From NCBI GenBank assembly GCA_021825365.1, contig JAKAHR010000012.1, positions 27,217 through 91,216 of the forward strand: 64,000 nt of DNA, given 5' to 3'. The position numbers were made by a program, and so were the translations under genes. A model generated the notes under the pieces. It did no database searches. It was not told where the DNA came from and saw only the letters and a program-made list of their open reading frames with translations. Source of the DNA: Nitrospirota bacterium. Its GTDB lineage: Bacteria > Nitrospirota > Thermodesulfovibrionia > Thermodesulfovibrionales > UBA6898. Shown here piece by piece: positions 23,891 through 31,565 of this stretch; within the stretch, counting starts at the first letter, position 1; each line of letters begins with the position of its first letter.

Positions 23891-24985
23891 ATGAAGAACT
23901 CTTGGCTGCTTCTGCTTATATGTCTTCTCGTTGGGGTAGCATCATGCGGCAGCGACTCAAATCACGCAGAGAATGTAAGGGTCGTAATAAATGATATCCC
24001 GTTTCAAACCGAACAAAACCTGAGAATACCGTATACACTGCAAATGTGGGAATATGAAAAAGAAGGCCTCGTCCTGCAGCAAATTACCATACTGGACTAC
24101 AACACAATGGCTGAGCTGATGAAGATTGGGAAAGCCGACTTGCCCAAAATATACAAGGAGCCGTTGCCCAGGAATCCCTTCTTTACTGTTGATAAGCTGT
24201 CCCACTACTATCTTTCCATTCAGCTTCCAATCCCTTTGGTACAATCAAAGCCTTCAAGGATATACCACCGGTTTACCTTTCTCAATACGGCTCAGAATAG
24301 AACCGTAACTATGGAAGGCGCGGCTTTTTCGCCACGGTTGACTGAGACCCCGCGGACGATATCGTCGCCACTGAAGGACAACAATCTGCTATTTATCAAT
24401 CAATCCACGATGGGGTATCACTTCAACATGCTGTTTTTTGTAGGCGGCACTATCTTTAGCGGAGAAAGATTCGCATTCGACAGCCTTAAGATGAGCGCCG
24501 ACTACTCCACCTTTTTTAACGGAGATCCGAAGGTCAATGAATCGTATTTCAACTACCGGGACACTCTCTATGCGGTCACCGACGGGACGGTGATAAGAAT
24601 CAGGGACGGTCGGCCGGAAAATAACGGCGATGCGCATAATGTGCCCCTTAATTCGGTGGACGAATACGGCGGGAATTATTTAGTCCTCTATATAGGGGGC
24701 GGGCATTATGCGTATTATGCCCACTGCGTGCCTCACTCATTCCTGGTAAAAGAGGGAGACGCCGTGAAGGAAGGTCAACCCCTTGCGTTGCTCGGAAATT
24801 CAGGCAATTCAGATGCTCCGCATCTGCATTTCGAAATAACCGATGGACCCGACATTCTTTTCTCCAGCGGAGTACCCTTTGTATTGAAGCGGTATAGGAA
24901 AAACGGGGAGACAGGAAGCGGACCCGCAGTTCCAAAGGAAGTGACGAACTCGATGATGGAAGAATCTGCCGTGATCGGTTTTTGA
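23891..24985 (+). CDS. M23-family peptidase-like lipoprotein
   Basis: A 364-aa lipoprotein (lipobox VGVASC, Cys at about residue 19) with a beta-sandwich N-terminal region and a C-terminal LytM/M23 domain: YAVTDGTV, GGNYLVLYIGGGHYAYYAH, LGNSGNSDAPHLHFEI. The HLH motif and the upstream His of the second half are present. The first zinc ligand position reads RFAFD rather than HxxxD, so the site may be incomplete, and it could regulate an amidase instead of cutting peptidoglycan. Ribosome binding site CGGAGGAGAA. Stands alone, divergent from the riboswitch gene. Confidence 0.85.
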   Translation: MKNSWLLLLICLLVGVASCGSDSNHAENVRVVINDIPFQTEQNLRIPYTLQMWEYEKEGLVLQQITILDYNTMAELMKIGKADLPKIYKEPLPRNPFFTVDKLSHYYLSIQLPIPLVQSKPSRIYHRFTFLNTAQNRTVTMEGAAFSPRLTETPRTISSPLKDNNLLFINQSTMGYHFNMLFFVGGTIFSGERFAFDSLKMSADYSTFFNGDPKVNESYFNYRDTLYAVTDGTVIRIRDGRPENNGDAHNVPLNSVDEYGGNYLVLYIGGGHYAYYAHCVPHSFLVKEGDAVKEGQPLALLGNSGNSDAPHLHFEITDGPDILFSSGVPFVLKRYRKNGETGSGPAVPKEVTNSMMEESAVIGF

Positions 24986-25027
24986 TTGACTAACGACGAC
25001 AAGAAAAGACTGCGAACCATCGGATAA

Positions 25028-25064
25028 GGGGACAGGCTATACTCGGAAAGGCAACCTGTCCCTT
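25028..25064. terminator. Putative bidirectional terminator hairpin
   Basis: GGGACAGG (25029-25036) pairs with CCTGTCCC (25055-25062), flanked by AAG and TTC, between the convergent M23 and L,D-transpeptidase genes. The T tract is short on both strands, so efficiency is uncertain. Confidence 0.5.
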
Positions 25065-26021
25065 CTATGGCCTTATCTCAACAATCGTACCGTTCGGCGC
25101 CAGCCTTTCAATTTCCTCTATTTCCTCATCGGTAACGGCGATACACCCTTTCGTCCAGTCGATGTCTGCGTGAAAGTCACCAACCCACGAGAAACCGTTT
25201 TTGATGCCGTGGATCATGACGTCTCCGCCCGGGGGAACACCCAGTTCTTTTGCCCGCCTTTTGTCTTTCTCGTTTGGATACGAAATATGCAGAGACAGGT
25301 GATAACGGCTGTCCCTGTTTCTTGAATCGATAACGTAGGTCCCCTCCGGGGTCTTGTTGTCGCCCTGCCGTTCCTTTGGACCCTGGGGGTTCCCCCCCAG
25401 GGCTATTTTATAGGTCTTGAGAACTTTGCCTTTTGAGATCAGCGTCAATCGTCGCTCCTTCTTCTCTATCAGAATCTTGTCCACCGGAGTCTTCCGGATA
25501 GCAAAGATCTCGTTCTCCCTGTTCCTGACCTCTTGCTCAAGCGCCGCGATCCTGTTGTGCAGGGTAGCTATCTCCTTCCCCCTGTCTGCAACCTCTTGCC
25601 GGAGGGTCTCGATATGTGATTGCTGCGCAGCGATCATCTGGTCCTTGACCGTGACATTGCGGATAGTGAATATCATCATCTCACTGTCCTTCCTGTACCC
25701 GCTCCCCGGGTAATCCCTTACGAGTCTCTGAAAACACTCCAAGGATTTCTGATAGTCCTTTTGTTCATTCCCGGGATACGCATAAATAATACCCATCTCG
25801 AAAAGGACCCTGTCTGCAGCCGCGGGATATCTTTCACTGATTTGCTCGTATTTGCCCAGAGAGGCCGGGTAGCTTCCCTGGCTGAAAAGATCATTCGCCT
25901 CTTTGAAGGTCTCATGAAGGTGGCTGCATCCGCAGAATAGAATTGGTGTGATGAAAATGACAAGAAGGACAGAGTTCAGACGATCACCTGACCTGCCTTG
26001 CTTTTTACCCAAAGCAATCAT
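25065..26021 (-). CDS. L,D-transpeptidase lipoprotein with TPR-like and coiled-coil N-terminal region
   Basis: A 318-aa envelope enzyme. A lipobox (PILFCGC, Cys near residue 32) precedes a TPR-like repeat region (ANDLFSQGSYPASLGKYEQI) and a coiled coil (about residues 130-170). The C-terminal YkuD domain has MIHGIKNG and the catalytic Cys in DWTKGCIAVTDEE. YkuD enzymes make 3-3 crosslinks or attach Lpp-type lipoproteins to peptidoglycan. The start follows TGGAGGAAC. The next gene on the strand upstream encodes a Lpp-like lipoprotein, a natural substrate candidate. Confidence 0.88.
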   Translation of the reverse strand: MIALGKKQGRSGDRLNSVLLVIFITPILFCGCSHLHETFKEANDLFSQGSYPASLGKYEQISERYPAAADRVLFEMGIIYAYPGNEQKDYQKSLECFQRLVRDYPGSGYRKDSEMMIFTIRNVTVKDQMIAAQQSHIETLRQEVADRGKEIATLHNRIAALEQEVRNRENEIFAIRKTPVDKILIEKKERRLTLISKGKVLKTYKIALGGNPQGPKERQGDNKTPEGTYVIDSRNRDSRYHLSLHISYPNEKDKRRAKELGVPPGGDVMIHGIKNGFSWVGDFHADIDWTKGCIAVTDEEIEEIERLAPNGTIVEIRP

Positions 26022-26080
26022 GTTCCTCCATAAAACGCCTCCCTCACCTCAGCCCCGCCAAAGGTCAGGCGAGGGACAGG

Positions 26081-26116
26081 AGGAAGCGGCAGGATCTCAA
26101 GACCCTGCCGCTTCCT
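26081..26116. terminator. Strong hairpin downstream of the Lpp-like gene
   Basis: A 13-bp perfect stem (AGGAAGCGGCAGG at 26081-26093 with CCTGCCGCTTCCT at 26104-26116) and 10-nt loop lie between the Lpp-like gene and the L,D-transpeptidase gene. There is no clear T tract on either strand; it could be a processing or mRNA-stabilising hairpin rather than a terminator. Confidence 0.45.
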
Positions 26117-26162
26117 TTCCGGGGCTCGAAAGTAATGCCAGCAACTCCTCCCTGGAATCGCC

Positions 26163-26489
26163 TTACTTCTTCATTGATTTCGCGAAAATTTCGTCAGCCT
26201 TTTTCGCCTTCTCGTCTGCGATCTTCGCCTTTTCCTCCGCGATCTTCTCCCGCTCCTCAGCCATCTTCAGGGCATTTTCGGCCCGGGTCGCGGCAGCCTC
26301 CGCCTTTAACGTGGCCGCATCCGCTGCCGCCCTGGCGGCCTGCGCATCCTGCGCGGCCTGGTCGGCCTTCGCACCAGTCTGCATTTGCTGCGACTGCACT
26401 TTTTCGAGGTCGCCTCTCGTTGCACAACCCACCGCGGTAATGGCAAGAACAACCATCAGGGAGATCACGAATAGACCCTTCTTCATCAT
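26163..26489 (-). CDS. Lpp-like alanine-zipper lipoprotein ending in Lys
   Basis: A 108-aa lipoprotein. The ATG at 26489 follows AAAGGAGGTGTCTGG. A signal peptide ends in lipobox ITAVGC (Cys about residue 22). The mature part is one continuous Ala/Glu/Lys/Asp-rich helix with heptad alanines (AQDAQAARAAADAATLKAE) and ends KSMKK. This copies the build of Braun's lipoprotein: lipid-anchored coiled coil with a C-terminal Lys available for linkage to peptidoglycan. It is about twice the length of E. coli Lpp. It lies between two L,D-transpeptidase genes. The tethering role is inferred. Confidence 0.78.
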   Translation of the reverse strand: MMKKGLFVISLMVVLAITAVGCATRGDLEKVQSQQMQTGAKADQAAQDAQAARAAADAATLKAEAAATRAENALKMAEEREKIAEEKAKIADEKAKKADEIFAKSMKK

Positions 26490-26660
26490 CCAGACACCTC
26501 CTTTGAATTTCGTAAATGTCAAAACTATATATGAAGATGATTAAAGCCAGATGAACAGGAGATTAACTGTTTTTAATGATGGGCCGGCTCATCATTCGAG
26601 AAACCGGCTTTATTATGCGGAAGGCAGTCGGCCTGGGCGTGCGGGAAGGACCATGCCCGC

Positions 26661-27980
26661 CTATCTCTTCCTGACGGGTTGAACCAGTTTGCCATCTATA
26701 TCCAAATCAATCTTGAGGCGTTTGATCGCATCTCTGGCCTCTCCGGCATCGTTAAATGGGCCGGCGATGACACGGAAGCCGACGTTATGCGATAAAACAC
26801 TCGCCGGGATTTGCGGCCCCTGGTGGTTGATAAGGGCGGCAAGCCTCTTCGCGTCAATCTCATCAGCCATGTCGGCAGCCAATACAGACCACGCCTCTTT
26901 CTTCAGTTCCGGTATTTCCGGTCTGCCATATAAGGCGCGCGGGTGGCTGACTTCTATGGTTTCCTCAATCCCTTTTTCACTTCCCTGCCTGAGCCCGGAC
27001 ACGGCGACAGGGATCCCCCGGGCCTCGGCCAACACCTTTTTGACTTTGCCCCAATCCAGCGTACGGCCCGATTCCTTTTCAATCTTTCGCAATTTTGCGT
27101 ACACCCTGTCAAACTCAGCAAGATCCACGTCTTCCGGAGGCGCATGAACCTCCATGTAGACCTTTCCCTTCAATTGACCTACGAGATATGGCTGGTTGAC
27201 GATGTACACGGGTGTTTTGGCCGGAGTGTTCTCATAGAGTTTTTTCACGTCTTCCGGATAGAGTCTTATGCAGCCGTTGGTCGCCCTGAGGCCGATGCTG
27301 GCCGGCTTATTCGTGCCATGGATCAAATAACCCGACCTGCTTAAATACAGCGCGTATTCTCCCAGGGGATTTTGAGGCCCCGGCAGGACTGCAGGGGGCA
27401 GGGGATCCCCCTTTGCCCGATGATCTCTGGCGATCGAGGAGGGCACATGCCAGGTCGGGCGGATTACCTTGCGTTCGACATACATCTTACCGGTGGGCGA
27501 CGGCCGCTCTTCGGTGCCTACCCCGACCGGGTAGGTCGATACCGTCATCAACTCTCTATCTCCCCTGAATTGAAAAAGCCTCATGGCGGCCAGGTTGATC
27601 ACGATGTCTTTCCGGGGGGCGTCCGGCAGGATAAAACTCAGAGGCAACATGATACGTTCTCCCGCCTTCGGCACCCATCTGTCCACCCCTGGATTAGCCG
27701 CGCTGATCCCCTTTATCCCGAGGCTGAAGTGCCTTGCGATGTCCGGCAGCGTGTCCCCCTCTTCGAGCCCGATGAATGCCAAGCGGCCGATGACATCGTC
27801 TCCCTTTGCGACAGAAAACTCATTCCGTTCGATATTGTCTTCCAGATGTCCTGGGGCAGGCGGGTATTCCGTACGGACGCTTTTCGCAGCAGCACATCCA
27901 ACGAGAGATGCGATGACGATACAAAGAACTACAAGACGAAGCCCGGGGGATACGGGTGACAGCTCCATGATTCGGCACAT
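26661..27980 (-). CDS. LysM and L,D-transpeptidase (YkuD) protein with C-terminal SPOR-like region
   Basis: A 439-aa envelope enzyme. The N-terminus has a lipobox (IASLVGC), then a LysM-like fold (GLEEGDTLPDIARHF...ISAANPGVDRW, about residues 70-115). The YkuD catalytic domain follows, with YLIHGTNKP and catalytic Cys in RATNGCIRLYPEDV. The last ~80 residues look SPOR-like (FRVIAGPFNDAGEARDAIKRL). LysM and SPOR would hold it on peptidoglycan. It resembles the ErfK/YbiS group that anchors Lpp. No clear Shine-Dalgarno supports ATG 27980 over ATG 27968. Confidence 0.87.
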   Translation of the reverse strand: MCRIMELSPVSPGLRLVVLCIVIASLVGCAAAKSVRTEYPPAPGHLEDNIERNEFSVAKGDDVIGRLAFIGLEEGDTLPDIARHFSLGIKGISAANPGVDRWVPKAGERIMLPLSFILPDAPRKDIVINLAAMRLFQFRGDRELMTVSTYPVGVGTEERPSPTGKMYVERKVIRPTWHVPSSIARDHRAKGDPLPPAVLPGPQNPLGEYALYLSRSGYLIHGTNKPASIGLRATNGCIRLYPEDVKKLYENTPAKTPVYIVNQPYLVGQLKGKVYMEVHAPPEDVDLAEFDRVYAKLRKIEKESGRTLDWGKVKKVLAEARGIPVAVSGLRQGSEKGIEETIEVSHPRALYGRPEIPELKKEAWSVLAADMADEIDAKRLAALINHQGPQIPASVLSHNVGFRVIAGPFNDAGEARDAIKRLKIDLDIDGKLVQPVRKR

Positions 27981-28095
27981 GGGTCAAATGTAGCATATCG
28001 GCAGCAACTCTTTCATGGAGAAAATTTAATAAACCATTATTCAGCAAGACACCGGATCATCCTGCCGCACGGGGCTTCAGACATCCGATTCCGGA

Positions 28096-28124
28096 TTGAC
28101 AAACAACGAAGTTATTCATAATCA
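28096..28124 (+). promoter_or_regulatory. Predicted promoter of the acetolactate-decarboxylase-like gene
   Basis: A perfect TTGACA (28096-28101) and TAATCA (28119-28124) are 17 bp apart. It leaves a leader of about 90 nt before the start at 28219. Confidence 0.5.
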
Positions 28125-28218
28125 TAGAATTACATGCGAATGCCGCTTATTCTTCTTATTGTCTTTTCACTTGCCATACAAAATACCTGTCCGTCCCAAA
28201 AAAAGGAGGAATGTGACG

Positions 28219-29025
28219 ATGCATAAACTGGCGTCTGTACTCAGCAGACTGATAAGGGAAGGCTTTACCTTTAAAAAGATTGCGCTCGTTGTCCTGTGTG
28301 TTGCGGCAATCGCGGGCACAGCCATCGCCCTTAGCTCGACCAGGGAAGGTCTGGTCGAATATATAGGGGCGCAAAAAGATATTTTCATCAGCGGCAAGGC
28401 CGCGAGCGTTGTATCCCTTGAGGACCTCGCGGGTCGAAAAGGCCTTTACGCCATGGGACCGATCGATGGGCTTGATGGGGAGATCACCATCTTCGATTCG
28501 AAGCCTTTCATTACCAAGGTACGCGGCAAGGACTATATTGTAGATAACACGCTGAAGCATGGCGCGTTCTTTCTCGTCTGGACGGAACAGACAAGATGGC
28601 AGGATGTGCCTGTTCCTGAGACGGTAAAGGGCTACGTGGACCTTCAGCAGTTCGTCAAGGACCGGGCAAAGGCAGCAGGGATCGATGTAACAAAGCCGTT
28701 TCCTTTCCTTCTTGCCGGCACGCCGGTCGAGATCAAGTGGCACATCAATGTAGACCGCACGGAAGGCAAACCCATTACGAATGAACTATTCGTAAAGTCA
28801 AAGGAACCGTTTATAACAAGGAACGAGCCTGTAGATATCATCGGATTCTATTCGGAGCGGCATTCAGGGATATTTCTTTCCCAGTATGCGCCTGCGATCA
28901 AAAAGGAATCAGGCATGAAGAATGCAATCCACCTGCATCTCGTGTCACGCACGAGCACGGCTGCGGGACATATTGATGACCTGACCCTCAATGAAGCCAT
29001 GGTTCTTCGCCTGCCGAAGCTGTAG
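28219..29025 (+). CDS. Membrane-anchored/exported acetolactate-decarboxylase-like protein
   Basis: A 268-aa protein whose body resembles alpha-acetolactate decarboxylase (BudA): GPIDGLDGEITIFDSKPFI near residue 80 and a C-terminal zinc-ligand pattern HLHLVSRTSTAAGH (HxH then GH). Classical BudA converts acetolactate to acetoin in the cytosol. Here a hydrophobic helix (about residues 22-40, IALVVLCVAAIAGTAIAL) directs it to the membrane or periplasm. The ATG at 28219 is chosen for its AAAAGGAGGA site. No acetolactate synthase gene is near, so the substrate may differ. Confidence 0.72.
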   Translation: MHKLASVLSRLIREGFTFKKIALVVLCVAAIAGTAIALSSTREGLVEYIGAQKDIFISGKAASVVSLEDLAGRKGLYAMGPIDGLDGEITIFDSKPFITKVRGKDYIVDNTLKHGAFFLVWTEQTRWQDVPVPETVKGYVDLQQFVKDRAKAAGIDVTKPFPFLLAGTPVEIKWHINVDRTEGKPITNELFVKSKEPFITRNEPVDIIGFYSERHSGIFLSQYAPAIKKESGMKNAIHLHLVSRTSTAAGHIDDLTLNEAMVLRLPKL

Positions 29026-29035
29026 CCTATGCTCT

Positions 29036-29061
29036 GGGCGGCCTGGATCGGCAGGCCGCCC
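29036..29061. terminator. G+C-rich hairpin between convergent genes
   Basis: GGGCGGCCTG (29036-29045) and CAGGCCGCCC (29052-29061) form a perfect 10-bp stem with a 6-nt loop. No T tract follows on either strand. Position between convergent stops suggests transcript-end protection. Confidence 0.45.
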
Positions 29062-29101
29062 ATGGAGTCTGATCGTTGTGCTGCAGGAAGAAGAGTGCGC
29101 C

Positions 29102-30037
29102 CTATTGAGGGGCGAATTCGATCGAGATTTCCGGGGCAGTCGTAATCTTCAGGCCTTTGATCGTCTTCAGGGCCTCCATCGTCTTGAGGTCGTCGCCCTT
29201 GGCTGCATCCATCTTCTCGTTCAGCTTCCGGAACCCCTCCTCGTCTGAAAGAAGAGGATCGAAGTCAATATCCATCAGCGTCACCTTCGACCCCTCCACA
29301 TACGGGCTGTTCGTCCTGACGACCTTGCCTTCGACATCAACGACGATACCCATATGGAGACCCTTGAACATCTGTTTCGCCATGGCAACCTGCTCAGGTG
29401 ATGACTCCGGAGACGGAGATGCCGGAGGCTCTTCGGCCGCCTGCTCCTTCGGCGCCTTCGGTTCGGGCGGCGGCAGGATGACCGTCAGCGTGGAGTTGCC
29501 GCCCGGCAGGCGTTTGAACCGGAACTTCAGGGCGTCCTTCGATGAGGCCCCGGGAGCATCCGTACCCAGCGCAGCACCCGGCTTGGGGTTCATGGAAAGC
29601 TGATTGATGTCCTTGAAGGCATACGTCACCCTGACGCCGACCGCTGTCTTCGTTTCGATCTTTTCGGCTGACACAAAGGTAACCCCCTGGCCCATGTCAG
29701 CGGCCTTGCCCTTGAGATCACCTTCCTTGAACGGGCCCTGCTCCGATGCCTTGGGCGCGGGCTTTGATGATTCCTTTTGCGCATCCGGCGCCGCATCCGT
29801 CTTCGATTCGGACATCGTCGCGCCCATCGCCTTTGCGATGCCTTCCATCATCTCTTTCATTGCCGTCGGATTCATCGTCATCGTCTGGACCATCGTCCCG
29901 CTGCCGTCGGCCCGGAGCCTGATCTCGGTCAGATAGGTAATGCAGCCGGTGAGCGACGAAGCAGCCACGGCGAGGCATATAACGCCGAGCATTCGTATGA
30001 AAGAGTGATAACCGCGGGGGATCCTGTTTTTCGACAT
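29102..30037 (-). CDS. Lipoprotein of unknown function (311 aa)
   Basis: A signal peptide and lipobox (AASSLTGC, Cys about residue 32) precede a beta-rich segment (LTEIRLRADGSGTMVQTM) of the type seen in small DUF lipoproteins. A low-complexity Pro/Ala/Glu linker (about residues 75-100 and 195-220) and a C-terminal Lys/Asp-rich helix follow. I do not recognise a family with certainty. The ATG at 30037 has no Shine-Dalgarno but sits 6 nt after a good promoter (30044-30072), so the mRNA may be leaderless. The longer TTG frame to 30106 would contain that promoter and is rejected. Confidence 0.7.
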   Translation of the reverse strand: MSKNRIPRGYHSFIRMLGVICLAVAASSLTGCITYLTEIRLRADGSGTMVQTMTMNPTAMKEMMEGIAKAMGATMSESKTDAAPDAQKESSKPAPKASEQGPFKEGDLKGKAADMGQGVTFVSAEKIETKTAVGVRVTYAFKDINQLSMNPKPGAALGTDAPGASSKDALKFRFKRLPGGNSTLTVILPPPEPKAPKEQAAEEPPASPSPESSPEQVAMAKQMFKGLHMGIVVDVEGKVVRTNSPYVEGSKVTLMDIDFDPLLSDEEGFRKLNEKMDAAKGDDLKTMEALKTIKGLKITTAPEISIEFAPQ

Positions 30038-30043
30038 GAGACA

Positions 30044-30072
30044 AGCATAGCAGGTACAGAGGAATATTTCAA
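30044..30072 (-). promoter_or_regulatory. Predicted promoter giving a leaderless mRNA
   Basis: On the minus strand TTGAAA (30072-30067) and TATGCT (30049-30044) are 17 bp apart. Only 6 bases separate the -10 from the ATG at 30037, so transcription should begin at the start codon. Confidence 0.55.
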
Positions 30073-30151
30073 AGCAGAATTTTGAAAGGATGAGCTGTGC
30101 ATGCAATCAGAATTGTAGTAATACCCTGACAGGAACAACAACGATAAAGCG

Positions 30152-31564
30152 TCACTGCCTCGCTTCAGTCACTTCAGCGGCAGCCTGCCAGCCTCCGCCC
30201 ATCGCCTTATAGATGTTCACGAGCGAAATGAAGAGAGAGGCGCGGTACTGGGCATAATTAAGCTCAGCGGGAAAGAGCTGTTGCTCGGCCTGAAGCACCG
30301 TCGAATACGGTGAATATCCCCCGTTGTACTGGAGACGTGCGAGGCGTACATACTCGCTGCTCGCCTTCACGAGCCGCTCCTGGGCCCGCATCTGCTCGAT
30401 GAGCTTCCTGCGGGCTACCAGTGCGTTTTCCACATCAGAGAAGGCGCTCTGGACCGCTGCTTCATACTTGAGGAGCGCGGCCTTCCGGCCCGCCTCCGCC
30501 TGCCTCACCTGGCCTGCTATCGCTCCGCCCGTAAAGATCGGCCCGGTAAAGGAGCCCGCATAACTCCAGACACGTGCACGGCCCCTGAAAAGGTCCGACA
30601 GGTCGGAACTCGCGAAACCGAATGCGCCACTCAATGAAATGGTCGGGAAATAGAGAGCCCTGGCGGCCCCGATCTGGGCGTTGGCAGCGACAAGCTCCTG
30701 TTCGGCCTGCCGGATATCCGGACGGTTCACGAGTATGTCCGAAGGCAAACCGGCAGGGACTGGGGGCGCAACGAGCTCCCGTATGTTCTTTCCCCGCGAG
30801 ATATGCCCCGGATTGCGGCCGAGCAGGATCGAGAGCGCGTTTTCGGTCTGGCTGATCTGCGATTCTATCTGCGGGATCGCGGCCGCGGCGGTTTCGTATT
30901 GCGTGCGTGCCTGCTCGACGTTCATCTGGGATACCTGGCCGTACTTGAATTGCAGCTCAAAGAGCCTTACCGACTCGGCGTAGACGGCGAGTGTCCGCTT
31001 CGAGATGACAAGCTGTTCGTCGAGTCCGAGCAGCTGAATATAGTCTCCGGCAACCGATGAGACGAGAGACAGAACCACGCCGCGCCTCGCCTCTTCCGTT
31101 GCCAGCAGGTTCGCCCGGGCAGCCTCGGTAAGCCGGCGTATGCGCCCCCAGAGGTCGATCTCCCAGCTCGCGCTGGCGAGTGTCTGGTAGGATGTCTGGG
31201 GGTTCGAGATGCCCTGCGGCACCGGAGTCGCGCCGAGCTCGCTGCCCCGCTCCTTTGTACCGCTTCCGCTGTATGCCACCTGCGGGAAAAGCGGAGACCT
31301 CGCCTGCGTAAGCACGGCAGCCGCCTGTTCAATATTGGCCGAGGCGATCCGGACGTTCCGGTTATTGGCGAGCGCCTCGGCGATCAGGCCGTCGAGCACC
31401 GGGTCCTGAAACTGTTTCCACCACTGCGTGCTTGCCGCATCGCGCACATCTTTCTCTTCGTAGAGGAAGGCAGCAGGGACATCGACCGGCGGTTTAACGT
31501 AATCCGGGCCGGACATGCAGCCGGTCAGCAGAAGGGCCAGGACGGCGAAAAGGGGCCGGTTCAT
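30152..31564 (-). CDS. RND efflux outer-membrane channel lipoprotein (OprM/NodT family)
   Basis: A 470-aa outer-membrane factor that forms the exit duct of the pump. The lipobox is LLLTGC (Cys about residue 16), followed by GPDYVKPPVDVP and two outer_membrane_efflux repeats rich in long helices (PQSYQT-like ASASWEIDLWGRIRR; NRPDIRQAEQELVAANAQIG). The ATG at 31564 overlaps closely with the RND gene stop and has an AAGGAAGG site; longer frames are rejected. Last gene of the adaptor-RND-OMF operon. Confidence 0.92.
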   Translation of the reverse strand: MNRPLFAVLALLLTGCMSGPDYVKPPVDVPAAFLYEEKDVRDAASTQWWKQFQDPVLDGLIAEALANNRNVRIASANIEQAAAVLTQARSPLFPQVAYSGSGTKERGSELGATPVPQGISNPQTSYQTLASASWEIDLWGRIRRLTEAARANLLATEEARRGVVLSLVSSVAGDYIQLLGLDEQLVISKRTLAVYAESVRLFELQFKYGQVSQMNVEQARTQYETAAAAIPQIESQISQTENALSILLGRNPGHISRGKNIRELVAPPVPAGLPSDILVNRPDIRQAEQELVAANAQIGAARALYFPTISLSGAFGFASSDLSDLFRGRARVWSYAGSFTGPIFTGGAIAGQVRQAEAGRKAALLKYEAAVQSAFSDVENALVARRKLIEQMRAQERLVKASSEYVRLARLQYNGGYSPYSTVLQAEQQLFPAELNYAQYRASLFISLVNIYKAMGGGWQAAAEVTEARQ

Positions 31565-31565
31565 A

